Assembly: GCA_964418745.1 (NCBI GenBank)
Contig: CAYQMX010000012.1
Span: 1-64,000, forward strand
Reading direction: 5' to 3'
Source of the DNA: Scleromatobacter sp964418745
GTDB lineage: Bacteria > Pseudomonadota > Gammaproteobacteria > Burkholderiales > Burkholderiaceae_C
Length of the DNA stretch: 64,000 nucleotides
Shown: positions 19,483 through 28,205 of the stretch, in pieces
Layout: each line of letters begins with the position of its first letter
Position numbering within the stretch: position 1 is the first letter of the stretch
Made by a program: the position numbers and the translations under genes
Notes under the pieces: generated by a model
What the model was told of the DNA's origin: nothing
What the model saw: only the letters and a program-made list of their open reading frames with translations
Database searches by the model: none

Positions 19483-19685
19483 GCTGGCCCCGATGGGGTC
19501 GAAGTCCAGCAAATCGCGGATATGCGTTCGTCCTTCAGTTTCCACCATGCCTTATGGTGACCAAATGCCTCGAAAATGCGGGCATTCCCGCACACTAACT
19601 TTGTTTTCCTGTCGTTGTTGCTGATAGGATTGCCGCAAAATATCAACCCGGCGCTCTCATTCGAGCGCTGTCGGAGCATGTCCTC

Positions 19686-20765
19686 GTGTCATTTCTCGAT
19701 CGCATTTTCGGCCGAACGCATCCACCCATGATCGGGCTGGATGTCAGCTCGTCCAGCGCCAAGCTGGTGGAGCTGGGCCAAACCCCTTCGGGGGACCTGG
19801 TACTCGAGCGTTTCGCGAGCGAGCCGTTCGAGAAGGGCTGGATCGCGGACGGCCAGATCGAGAAATTCGACGAGGTCGCCGACGCGGTGCGCCGCCTGGT
19901 CGCCAAGAGCGGCGCCAAGACCCGGGACGTGGTCATGGCCATGCCGCAGTCGGCGGTGATCACCAAGCGTATCGTGCTGCCCGCCGGGCTGCGCGAGGCC
20001 GAGATGGAGATCCAGGTCGAGTCCGAGGCCCACCAGTACATCCCGTTCTCGCTGGACGAGGTCAGCCTCGACTTCTGCGTGATCGGCCCGAGTCAGAGCT
20101 CGACCGGAGACGTCGACGTGCTGATCGCCGCCTCGCGCAAGGATCGCGTGCAGGATCGCCAGGGCCTGGCCGAAGCCGCCGGCCTGAAGCCGGTCGTGCT
20201 CGACATCGAATCCCACGCGTCGCGCCTGGCCATGGGCCGCGTCATCTCCAGCCTGCCCGAGCAGGGCAAGGACATGCTGGTCGCGCTGTTCGAGATCGGC
20301 GCCGACACCGCCGGGCTGAAGGTGCTGCGCGGCGACGAGATGCTCTACGACCGCGACCAGACCTTCGGCGGCGCCCAGCTCACGCAGCTGATCTCGCGCC
20401 AGTACGGCTTCTCGTTCGAGGAAGCCGAGCAGAAGAAGCTGGCCGGCGACCTGCCGGAAGACTTCGAATCCACGCTGCTGATGCCGTTCGTCGACAGCCT
20501 GGCCCACGAGATCGGCCGCGCGCTGCAGTACTTCTTCACCAGCACGCCGCACCACAAGGTCGACTACGTGATGCTGGCCGGCGGCACCGCGTCGCTGGCG
20601 GGCCTGCGCGAGCGGGTCAAGGAAGTCACCGGCTTCGCGTGCCGCGTCGTCAATCCGTTCGAGAACATGAAATTGGGGAGCGCCGTGCGCGAAGGCAAGC
20701 TGCGGCGCGAAGCGCCCTCGTACCTGACCGCTTGCGGGCTGGCGATGCGGAGGTTCGTGCAGTGA
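19686..20765 (+). CDS. pilM: Type IV pilus assembly protein PilM
   Basis: A 359-aa actin-like ATPase that forms the cytoplasmic ring of the type IV pilus alignment complex. The N-terminus (LDVSSSSAKLVEL) is the phosphate-1 loop, and DMLVALFEIGADTAGLKV and MLAGGTASLAGL are the other actin-family loops. A conserved PilN-binding groove is expected but not assignable by eye. It is the first gene of pilMNOPQ. The stop overlaps the GTG start of pilN. The upstream 257 bp are shared with the divergent mrcA gene. Confidence 0.93.
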   Translation: MSFLDRIFGRTHPPMIGLDVSSSSAKLVELGQTPSGDLVLERFASEPFEKGWIADGQIEKFDEVADAVRRLVAKSGAKTRDVVMAMPQSAVITKRIVLPAGLREAEMEIQVESEAHQYIPFSLDEVSLDFCVIGPSQSSTGDVDVLIAASRKDRVQDRQGLAEAAGLKPVVLDIESHASRLAMGRVISSLPEQGKDMLVALFEIGADTAGLKVLRGDEMLYDRDQTFGGAQLTQLISRQYGFSFEEAEQKKLAGDLPEDFESTLLMPFVDSLAHEIGRALQYFFTSTPHHKVDYVMLAGGTASLAGLRERVKEVTGFACRVVNPFENMKLGSAVREGKLRREAPSYLTACGLAMRRFVQ

Positions 20766-21418
20766 TTCTGATCAACCTGTTGCCGCACCGCGAAGCGCGG
20801 CGCCAGCAACGCAAACAGGCGTTCTTCGCCGGCATCGGCATTGCGGTGTTCGTCGGTGCGGCCCTCGTGCTCGTCTGGCATACCTTCGTGCAGACGCAGA
20901 TCGACACCCAGGAAGAGCACAACCAGTTCCTGACCAGCGAGATCAAGCGGCTGGACGCGCAGATTTCCGACGTCGCGACCCTGAAGGCCGAGATCGAGGC
21001 CCTGAAGGCGCGCCAGAAGGCGGTCGAAGACCTGCAGGCCGACCGCAACATGCCGGTCTACCTCCTCAATGAACTCGTCAAGCAGACGCCCGAAGGCGTC
21101 TACCTGACCAGCGTCAAGCAGGGCGGCCAGCAGGTCTCGATCACCGGCGTGGCGCAGACCAACGAGCGCATCTCCGAATTCCTGCGCAACGCCTCCAGCA
21201 ATTCGCCGTGGCTCGAGAAGCCCGTCCTGGTCGAGATCCGCGCGCAGTCGATGCAGGTCGCGGGCAGCAAGGACCAGCGCCGGATGTTCGGATTCGTCAT
21301 GGGCGTGACCCTCAAGCGTCCGCCTGCTCCAGGCGCCGCCGCGGGCGGCGCCAGTGCGCCGGCCTCTGGCGCGGCCGTTGCGGCACCGGCTTCGGCCGCT
21401 TCTACGGCGACGAGGTAA
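20762..21418 (+). CDS. pilN: Type IV pilus assembly protein PilN
   Basis: A 218-aa bitopic inner-membrane protein. It begins with ILINLLPHREARR, the conserved PilM-binding peptide, followed by one membrane helix (about residues 22-42), a coiled coil (about 48-90, with repeated EI/L heptads) and a ferredoxin-like periplasmic domain. The start must be GTG 20762, overlapping the pilM stop (GTGA), because it lies immediately before the conserved peptide. An Ala/Ser-rich tail (from about residue 190) is dispensable-looking. It pairs with PilO. Confidence 0.93.
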   Translation: MILINLLPHREARRQQRKQAFFAGIGIAVFVGAALVLVWHTFVQTQIDTQEEHNQFLTSEIKRLDAQISDVATLKAEIEALKARQKAVEDLQADRNMPVYLLNELVKQTPEGVYLTSVKQGGQQVSITGVAQTNERISEFLRNASSNSPWLEKPVLVEIRAQSMQVAGSKDQRRMFGFVMGVTLKRPPAPGAAAGGASAPASGAAVAAPASAASTATR

Positions 21419-21420
21419 GC

Positions 21421-22107
21421 ATGGCTACTCAGGCAAAAGACCGAAGCGCGGATTTCCTCGCCGCGATGCGCGGCGGACTCGGACAGTTCCGCGATCTCAA
21501 CCCCAACCAGCCGGGCCAGTGGCCGCTGCTGCCGCGCCTGACCGTGTGGGCGATGATCGCGATCCTCGTCGTCGTCGCGGGCTGGTTCGTGTGGCTCAGC
21601 GCCCAGGCCGACGACCTCCAGGCCGCGCGCGACAAGGAACCCAAGCTGCGCAGCGAATACAAGGTCAAGCTGGCCCAGGCCATCAACCTCGACGCGCTCA
21701 AGAAGCAGAAGGAAGAAGTCCAGACCTACGTCACGCAGCTCGAGAAGCAGCTGCCGGGCAAGGCCGAGATGGACGCCCTGCTGACCGACATCAACCAGGC
21801 CGGCGTCGGCCGGGGCCTGGTGATCGACCAGTTCATCCCGGGCCAGACCGAGACCAAGGAATACTACGCCGAGCTGCCGATCGCCATCCGCGTGACCGGA
21901 CGCTTCCACGACATCGGCGCGTTCGCGGCTGACATCGCGGCGCTGTCGCGCATCGTGACGCTGCACAACCTGTCGATCGGCCCCGATCCGAAGTCGACCG
22001 GCGGCGGCCTGTCGATGGAAGCGACGGCGCGAACCTATCGCTACCTGGATTCCGCCGAAGTCGTCGAAGCGCGCAAGTCCGGTGGCGGCGGCAAGGACAA
22101 GAAATGA
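21421..22107 (+). CDS. pilO: Type IV pilus assembly protein PilO
   Basis: A 228-aa inner-membrane protein that heterodimerises with PilN. After a cytoplasmic head (residues 1-38, including FRDLNPNQPGQWP) there is one membrane helix (about 40-62), a coiled coil (about 70-110) and a periplasmic ferredoxin-like domain with YYAELPIAIRVTGRFHD. It starts two bases after the pilN stop and overlaps pilP (ATGA). Confidence 0.92.
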   Translation: MATQAKDRSADFLAAMRGGLGQFRDLNPNQPGQWPLLPRLTVWAMIAILVVVAGWFVWLSAQADDLQAARDKEPKLRSEYKVKLAQAINLDALKKQKEEVQTYVTQLEKQLPGKAEMDALLTDINQAGVGRGLVIDQFIPGQTETKEYYAELPIAIRVTGRFHDIGAFAADIAALSRIVTLHNLSIGPDPKSTGGGLSMEATARTYRYLDSAEVVEARKSGGGGKDKK

Positions 22108-22637
22108 ACCGTCTTCTCTGCATCACGGCGGGAGCGCTGATGTTGTCGGCCCTGGGCGCGTGCACCGCCGACAACGAGGAGCTGATCCAGTGGATGGAGC
22201 AGCAGCACAAGGAAATCAAGCCGAACATCGCGCCGATCTATCCGCCCAAGAAGTTCGATCCGCAGGCCTACCTGGGCGTGACCGGGGTCGAGCCCTTCGG
22301 CACGCAGAAGCTGATCCCGGTGGGTGGGCAGGCGAACGCGAAGTCGAGCGCGCTGCTGGCGGCCGCCAAGGCGCACGCGACGCAGGAGCTCGAGTCGTAT
22401 CCGCTCGACAGCATGTCCATGGTCGGCTCGCTGCAGCAAGGCGGCAAGACGCATGCGCTGGTCATGGTGGAGAGCCGCCTGCACGACGTGAAGGTGGGCG
22501 ACTGGATCGGACAGAACTACGGCCAGATCACGGCGATCTCGGACGCGCAGATTACCTTGCGGGAAACCGTGCAAGACCCCACGGGTGAATGGATAGAGCG
22601 CGCCAGCACCCTCCAGATTCAGGAGAAGGCGCGATGA
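22104..22637 (+). CDS. pilP: Type IV pilus assembly lipoprotein PilP
   Basis: A 177-aa periplasmic lipoprotein that links the inner-membrane PilNO complex to the PilQ secretin. The signal ends in the lipobox LGAC (Cys20). Then come a disordered stretch (about 25-80) and a beta-rich domain with SMSMVGSLQQGG, VKVGDWIGQNYGQI and the closing EWIERASTLQI, all typical of PilP. It overlaps pilO at its start and pilQ at its stop. Confidence 0.93.
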   Translation: MNRLLCITAGALMLSALGACTADNEELIQWMEQQHKEIKPNIAPIYPPKKFDPQAYLGVTGVEPFGTQKLIPVGGQANAKSSALLAAAKAHATQELESYPLDSMSMVGSLQQGGKTHALVMVESRLHDVKVGDWIGQNYGQITAISDAQITLRETVQDPTGEWIERASTLQIQEKAR

Positions 22638-24784
22638 ACAGCAGTCAGGAGAATCGGTATATGCGGAGTTGGACCGCGGGAGCAGCGCTCGTTCTGGCGC
22701 TGGGTTTGGCGTTGCCGATGTCGTCGTGGGCCGAGCCCAGGATCACTTCGGTCACCGGTTTGCAGCAGGGCGGCACGGACGTCGTCCGCGTCGAGCTCAG
22801 CGAGGCGCTGACGGCCGTGCCGGCCGGCTTCGCCGTCCAGGCGCCGCCGCGCGTGGCGATCGACCTGCCGGGCGTGACCAATTCGTCGGGCAAGTCGACC
22901 ATCGAGGTCAACCAGGGCAACGTGCGCTCGGTGAGCCTGGCCAGTTCCGGCGACCGTACCCGCCTGGTGCTGAACCTGAAGGTGCCGTCCAGCTATCACG
23001 CCGAGATCCAGGGCAAGTCGCTCCTCATCTCGCTCGATACAGGTGCGGCCCCCGCCGCGACGGCCGCCGCCGCGCCGACTGCCGCCGACTCGCATTTCGC
23101 CAGCAGCCAGAACTCCGACGTCCTCGACCTGCGCGACATCGACTTCCGCCGCGGTTCCGACGGTGCCGGCCGCGTGGTCGTCAACCTTGCCAGCACGCAG
23201 GTCGGCGTCGACCTGAAGCAGCAGGGCAAGGACCTGGTCATCGATTTCCTGCGCTCTTCGGTTCCGGCGCGCCTGCGTCGCCGCCTGGACGTCACCGACT
23301 TCGGCACCCCGGTGCAGTCGATCACGACCACGCAGGCCGGTGACCATGTGCACATGGTCGTCACGCCCTCGGGCACCTGGGAACACAGCGCCTACCAGAC
23401 CGACAACCAGTTCGTGCTCGAAGTGCGCCCGGCGCGCACCGACCCGAACAAGCTGGTGGCCGGCCCCGGCTACACCGGCCAGCGCCTGTCGCTGAACTTC
23501 CAGAGCATCGAGATCCGCGCCCTGCTGCAGATCATCGCCGACTTCAGCGACTTCAACGTCGTCACCAGCGACTCCGTCACCGGCACGGTCACGCTGCGCC
23601 TGAAGGACGTCCCCTGGGATCAGGCACTCGACATCATCCTGCAGAGCAAGGGCCTGGACAAGCGTCGCTCCGGCAACGTGCTGCTGATCGCCCCCAAGGA
23701 CGAACTGGCCGCCAAGGAACAGGTCGACCTCGAGGCGAAGAAGAAGATCACCGACCTGGAACCGATGCGCATGCAGGCGTTCCAGCTGAACTACACGAAG
23801 GCGATCGAAGTGGCCAACGGCCTGACCGGTACCGGCGGTTCCGGCGGCGGCGGCGGCACGCGCCTGCTGTCGACGCGCGGCTCGGTGATCGCGGAGTCGC
23901 GCACCAACCAGCTGTTCGTCACCGACATCCCCTCGAAGCTCGAGGAAATCCAGGCCCTGATCGCCCGCATCGACATCGCCTCGCGCCAGGTGATGATCGA
24001 GGCGCGCATCGTCGAGGCCAGCGACAACTTCGGCCGCGCGCTGGGCGTCAAGCTGGGCTCGTCGTCGTCGAATGCGTTCCACCTCGGCGGCAGCCAGTAC
24101 GCGTCGGTGGGCGGCAATTACGAAGCCGTCGGCTACCAGACCGGCCAGGTCGCCGGCACCGCGCCGTACACCGACACCCAGTTCATCAACTTCCCCGCGC
24201 AGGCCGGCATCGTCAGCTCCACCGCGACCGCCGCGACGGTGGCCCTGTCGCTGTTCAGCGCCAGCGCCAGCCGCTTCCTGAACCTGGAACTGTCGGCGCT
24301 CGAAGAAGACGGCTCGGGCCGCATCATCTCCAGCCCGCGCGTCATCACGGCCGACCAGGTGCAGGCCGTGGTCGAGGCCGGCGAGGAACTGCCTTACCAG
24401 CAGGCCACCTCCAGCGGCGCGACCTCGGTGGCGTTCCAGAAGGCGCAGATCCGACTGCAGGTCACGCCGCAGATCACGCCGGAAGGCAACGTGATCCTGG
24501 ATGTGGACGTCAACAAGGACAGCGTGGGTCGCAGCACCAGCGCCGGCTTCGCGATCGACACCAAGCACGTGCGGACGACCGCGCTGGTGGAAAATGGCGG
24601 CACCGTCGTGCTCGGCGGCCTGTTCCAGCAGATCGAGAAAGACGTGACCGACAAGATCCCGTTCCTGGGCGACATTCCTTACCTGGGCAACCTGTTCAAG
24701 AACACGTCCAAGCTGCAGACGCGCACCGAACTGCTGATCTTCATCACGCCGCGCATCATCAGCGACCGTTCGGCCGCTCATTGA
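22634..24784 (+). CDS. pilQ: Type IV pilus secretin PilQ
   Basis: A 716-aa outer-membrane secretin through which the pilus exits. In order: a signal sequence (about 1-33), two AMIN peptidoglycan-binding domains (about 40-130 and 150-260), an N0 domain (LNFQSIEIRALLQIIADFSD), an N1 domain ending in the Gly-rich GTGGSGGGGG linker, and a secretin core with VMIEARIVEA, PRVITADQ and the lip GGLFQQ, ending in LLIFITPRII. The start at 22634 overlaps pilP. No pilus genes follow; an Ig-domain lipoprotein gene starts five bases later. Confidence 0.94.
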   Translation: MNSSQENRYMRSWTAGAALVLALGLALPMSSWAEPRITSVTGLQQGGTDVVRVELSEALTAVPAGFAVQAPPRVAIDLPGVTNSSGKSTIEVNQGNVRSVSLASSGDRTRLVLNLKVPSSYHAEIQGKSLLISLDTGAAPAATAAAAPTAADSHFASSQNSDVLDLRDIDFRRGSDGAGRVVVNLASTQVGVDLKQQGKDLVIDFLRSSVPARLRRRLDVTDFGTPVQSITTTQAGDHVHMVVTPSGTWEHSAYQTDNQFVLEVRPARTDPNKLVAGPGYTGQRLSLNFQSIEIRALLQIIADFSDFNVVTSDSVTGTVTLRLKDVPWDQALDIILQSKGLDKRRSGNVLLIAPKDELAAKEQVDLEAKKKITDLEPMRMQAFQLNYTKAIEVANGLTGTGGSGGGGGTRLLSTRGSVIAESRTNQLFVTDIPSKLEEIQALIARIDIASRQVMIEARIVEASDNFGRALGVKLGSSSSNAFHLGGSQYASVGGNYEAVGYQTGQVAGTAPYTDTQFINFPAQAGIVSSTATAATVALSLFSASASRFLNLELSALEEDGSGRIISSPRVITADQVQAVVEAGEELPYQQATSSGATSVAFQKAQIRLQVTPQITPEGNVILDVDVNKDSVGRSTSAGFAIDTKHVRTTALVENGGTVVLGGLFQQIEKDVTDKIPFLGDIPYLGNLFKNTSKLQTRTELLIFITPRIISDRSAAH

Positions 24785-24788
24785 GGTC

Positions 24789-26516
24789 ATGAAAATGAAA
24801 TTCCGGGGAATCCAACAATTGAAGGCGCTCTTCGCGGCTGCCGCGATGGGCGTCGTCCTTGCTGGCTGCAGCGCGGGTGGCAAGGGCACCGAGACGTCGA
24901 CGACGACGACGGCGTCCACGCTGAGCGTGGCCACCGACAAGAGCACGATCACCAGCACGGGCTCCGACACGGCCACCATCACGGTCACGGCGCTCGATGC
25001 CAACAACAACGTCGTGGCTGCGGCCCCGATCAGCATCAAGCCGGACAGCGGGGTGCTCACGGCGTCGGCCACCAGCACCAACAGCGCGGGCGTCCTGACG
25101 GCCACCCTGGCCATCGGCAGCGACCACTCCAACCGCACGATCAACGTCGTCGTGACCTCGGGCTCGATCAGGAAGACCCTGGCGATCGACGTCAAGGGCG
25201 CCACCCTCAGCGCGACCGTCGGCTCGACGCCGTCGGGCGCCGCGGCGACGATCCAGTACAGCCTGGTCGATGCCGCCAGCGTGGCCATCGCCAACGCCGC
25301 GATCACCGTCAGCCTGCCGGGCCAGGCCGATGTCGTCGGCACCACCGACGCCAACGGCAAGTACGCCTACGCCTACACGATGCCCAGCGCCAGCACGACC
25401 GTCACCGCGACGGCGGCGGGCGTGACGACGACCAGCACCGTGACCCCGACCAACGGCACGACCGTGGTTCCGGATGCCGGCACCGTGACCTCGCCGTCGC
25501 TGTCGGCGAATCCGGCGAGCGTGTCGACCGGCCACCAGGTGGAACTGCGCGCCCTGTTCATCGGCGCGAACAATGCACCGATCCAGAACGTGCGTGTGCG
25601 TTTCCAGATGGTCGATTCCAACAGCATCGGCGGCACGCTGTCCTCCGACTCCACCGACGGGCTCACGCACAACGTGGTCTACAGCGATGCCAACGGCGTC
25701 GCGCGCACCACCTACACCGCCGGCACGCGCGGTGGCGTGATCATTCCCAAGGCCTGCTGGAGCAGCAGCGATTTCGCGAACACGCAATGCCCGAACGCGG
25801 TCACTGCGTCCTCGGTGACGGTCGTCGCCAGTGGCGTCAGCCTCGCGATCCTGACGAACGGCATCCTCGGCCAGGACGACACGAAGAACATCTACTCGAT
25901 GAGCCTCGTGGTCCAGGTGGTCGATGCGTCGAACCAGCCGATCACCGGTTCGACGGTCGTTGGTTCAATCGACATTCCCCGTTTCTACCGGGGCAACTAC
26001 GGCGTCAGCGGTGGCAAGTGGGCGCCGGGCGTCTACAACGACAACACGCTGACGACGGTAGTCGCCGGCCGCCAGTCCTGCGACAACGAGGACGTCAACC
26101 GCAACAACGTCATGGAGAGTGCGGAAGACGTCAATGGCAGCGGGGCGCTGGAGCCTTTCAAGGCCAGCGTCACGATCGCTCCCACGACCACCGGCAGCAA
26201 CGTGACCGATTCCTTCGGCAAGGCGTACTTCACGCTGCAGTACGGCGAGAACTATGCGAGCTGGGAAGACGTCGTGCTGACCTTCACGACCACGGTCGAG
26301 GGCACGGAAGGCCACGCCAGCTACCCCACGGGCCTGCCGGTTCCGGCGTCGACCTTGTCCGCCGTCACGGTGGACCCGCCGTTCAAGATCAGCCCGTACA
26401 ACGTGATCAAGGACGGCCTGCCCGTGCCTTGGCTGGTCGGCACGACGGCGGTGACCAATCCTGGCGTGATCTACCCGACGATCGCCACGTTCAACCTGTG
26501 CAATCCGCAACAGTGA
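24789..26516 (+). CDS. Ig-like domain lipoprotein, function unknown
   Basis: A 575-aa predicted lipoprotein. The signal ends in the lipobox LAGC (Cys27), followed by a Thr/Ser-rich linker. At least three bacterial Ig-like (invasin Big_1-type) repeats follow: about 42-135 (STLSVATDKSTITSTGSDTA), about 140-220 (with TDANGKYAYAYT) and about 235-330 (NPASVSTGHQVELRA). The C-terminal half, with Cys residues and an acidic EDVNRNNVMESAEDVNGSG calcium-loop-like patch near 450, resembles no family I can name. It is encoded in the same direction 4 bp after pilQ, so co-transcription with the pilus genes is likely. A surface or adhesion role is inference only. Confidence 0.75.
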   Translation: MKMKFRGIQQLKALFAAAAMGVVLAGCSAGGKGTETSTTTTASTLSVATDKSTITSTGSDTATITVTALDANNNVVAAAPISIKPDSGVLTASATSTNSAGVLTATLAIGSDHSNRTINVVVTSGSIRKTLAIDVKGATLSATVGSTPSGAAATIQYSLVDAASVAIANAAITVSLPGQADVVGTTDANGKYAYAYTMPSASTTVTATAAGVTTTSTVTPTNGTTVVPDAGTVTSPSLSANPASVSTGHQVELRALFIGANNAPIQNVRVRFQMVDSNSIGGTLSSDSTDGLTHNVVYSDANGVARTTYTAGTRGGVIIPKACWSSSDFANTQCPNAVTASSVTVVASGVSLAILTNGILGQDDTKNIYSMSLVVQVVDASNQPITGSTVVGSIDIPRFYRGNYGVSGGKWAPGVYNDNTLTTVVAGRQSCDNEDVNRNNVMESAEDVNGSGALEPFKASVTIAPTTTGSNVTDSFGKAYFTLQYGENYASWEDVVLTFTTTVEGTEGHASYPTGLPVPASTLSAVTVDPPFKISPYNVIKDGLPVPWLVGTTAVTNPGVIYPTIATFNLCNPQQ

Positions 26517-26556
26517 TCTAGGGGACGTCACCGTTCAAGCAATCATCCTGGTAGGG

Positions 26557-27069
26557 ATGCCCGGTTGTGGGAAATCCACGATCGGGCGACAACTGGCGCG
26601 CATGCGCCAGTTGCCATTTCTGGATTCGGATCACGAGATCGAGCGCTTCCTCGGTTGTTCCATCCGGGAATTCTTCGACCGCGAAGGCGAGCCTGCGTTT
26701 CGCGACATCGAGGAGCGCGTGATCGGCGAGATCCTGGGCGCGCCGGTGGAACGCGTCGTCGCGACCGGTGGGGGCAGCGTGCTGCGGCCCGCCAACCGTG
26801 CGGCGATGAAGGCCCACGCGGTGGTCGTGTACCTGCACACCCAGCCTGAAGACCTGGCGCGCCGCCTCAGTCGCGACACGCAGCGCCCGTTGCTGCAGGT
26901 GGCCGACCCGCGCCAGCGCCTGCGCGACCTGTATGCGGCGCGCGACGCCCTCTATCGCGAGGTGGCCGACATCGTCGTCGATACGGCCCACAAGTCGGCC
27001 GCGATGCTGGTCAACCTGATCTCGATGCAACTCGACATGCGCGGCCAACCGCGCCAGGACGCAGAATAG
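26557..27069 (+). CDS. aroK: Shikimate kinase AroK (start codon uncertain)
   Basis: AroK phosphorylates shikimate at the 3-hydroxyl in the chorismate pathway. The P-loop is GMPGCGKST, with the shikimate-binding Asp in LDSDHEIE, FFDREGE, ATGGGS and the adenine lid R-RPLL, all canonical. The only ATG in frame (26557) lies inside the P-loop itself and would remove the first beta strand. Upstream the frame stays open to 26470 and encodes VQAIILV, exactly the missing strand, but contains no ATG, GTG or TTG. An AGGGGA motif sits at 26520-26525. The real start is therefore probably a non-canonical codon near 26527-26545. aroB follows 6 bp later. Confidence 0.88.
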   Translation: MPGCGKSTIGRQLARMRQLPFLDSDHEIERFLGCSIREFFDREGEPAFRDIEERVIGEILGAPVERVVATGGGSVLRPANRAAMKAHAVVVYLHTQPEDLARRLSRDTQRPLLQVADPRQRLRDLYAARDALYREVADIVVDTAHKSAAMLVNLISMQLDMRGQPRQDAE

Positions 27070-27075
27070 CGGTCG

Positions 27076-28200
27076 ATGCCGACCTCTTCCTCACTTCCCT
27101 CCGCTGCGCCTGCGCACGTCCAGATCGACCTGGGCGACCGCAGCTACCCCATCCTGATCGGCGGCAACCTGCTGGCCGATCCCCGGACCTGGGCCCCCCA
27201 GGCCAACCCCAAGGCGCTCGCCCTCGTCGTCACCAACACCACGGTGGCGCCGCTGTACGCGGACGTCCTCGTCCGGGCGTTGGCGCCGCACTTCGCGCGC
27301 GTGTGCACGCTGGCGCTGCCCGACGGCGAGGCGCACAAGGACCTGGCCCACCTCGACCTGATCTTCGACGAACTGCTGGGCCAGGAGGCCGACCGCCGCA
27401 CCGTGCTTTACGCGCTCGGCGGCGGGGTCGTCGGCGACATGACCGGCTTCGCGGCGGCCTGCTACATGCGGGGCGTGCCCTTCGTGCAGGTGCCCACCAC
27501 CTTGCTCGCCCAGGTGGATTCGTCGGTGGGCGGCAAGACGGCTGTCAACCACCGGCTCGGCAAGAACATGATCGGCGCGTTCTACCAGCCGCAGCAGGTC
27601 GTGTGCGACCTGGCCGTGCTGGACACGCTGCCCGAGCGCGAGATGTCGGCCGGACTGGCCGAGGTGATCAAGTACGGCGCCAGCATCGACATCGACTTCC
27701 TGGGCTGGCTCGAGCGCCACGTCGACGCCTTGCGTGCGCGCGATCGCGCCGCGCTCGTGCACGCGGTGCAGCGCTGCTGCGAGATCAAGGCGCAGGTGGT
27801 CGGCGCCGACGAGAAGGAAGCCGGCCTGCGCGAGATCCTCAACTTCGGCCACACCTTCGGCCACGCGATCGAGGCCGGCATGGGCTACGGCGCCTGGCTG
27901 CACGGCGAGGCGGTGGGCTGCGGCATGGTCATGGCCACCGAGCTGTCCGCGCGCCTGGGGCTGGTGCCGACGGGCTTCGCGCGCCGCGTCGAGGCACTCG
28001 TCGCCCGCGCCGGCCTGCCGGTGCGCGGCCCGGCGGGGCTCGACCCGCGGCGCTACCTGGAACTGATGCGCGTGGACAAGAAGGCGCAGGGCGGCGACAT
28101 CCGCTTCGTCCTGCTGGACGGCGAAGGCCACGCCACGGTGCGGGCCGCGCCGGAGGGCGTCGTCGCCGACGTCATCGCGGCGCTCACCGCGTCCGCCTGA
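27076..28200 (+). CDS. aroB: 3-dehydroquinate synthase AroB
   Basis: A 374-aa NAD+- and metal-dependent enzyme converting DAHP to 3-dehydroquinate, the second shikimate-pathway step. It has DGEAHKD (substrate/NAD region, about 87-93), GGGVVGDMTGFAAACYMRG, PTTLLAQVDSSVGGKTAVNH and the metal ligands in AEVIKYG, NFGHTFGHAIE and HGEAV. It is the second gene of the aroK-aroB pair. The dgt frame begins within about 6-15 bp of its stop. Confidence 0.96.
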   Translation: MPTSSSLPSAAPAHVQIDLGDRSYPILIGGNLLADPRTWAPQANPKALALVVTNTTVAPLYADVLVRALAPHFARVCTLALPDGEAHKDLAHLDLIFDELLGQEADRRTVLYALGGGVVGDMTGFAAACYMRGVPFVQVPTTLLAQVDSSVGGKTAVNHRLGKNMIGAFYQPQQVVCDLAVLDTLPEREMSAGLAEVIKYGASIDIDFLGWLERHVDALRARDRAALVHAVQRCCEIKAQVVGADEKEAGLREILNFGHTFGHAIEAGMGYGAWLHGEAVGCGMVMATELSARLGLVPTGFARRVEALVARAGLPVRGPAGLDPRRYLELMRVDKKAQGGDIRFVLLDGEGHATVRAAPEGVVADVIAALTASA

Positions 28201-28205
28201 ACCGC

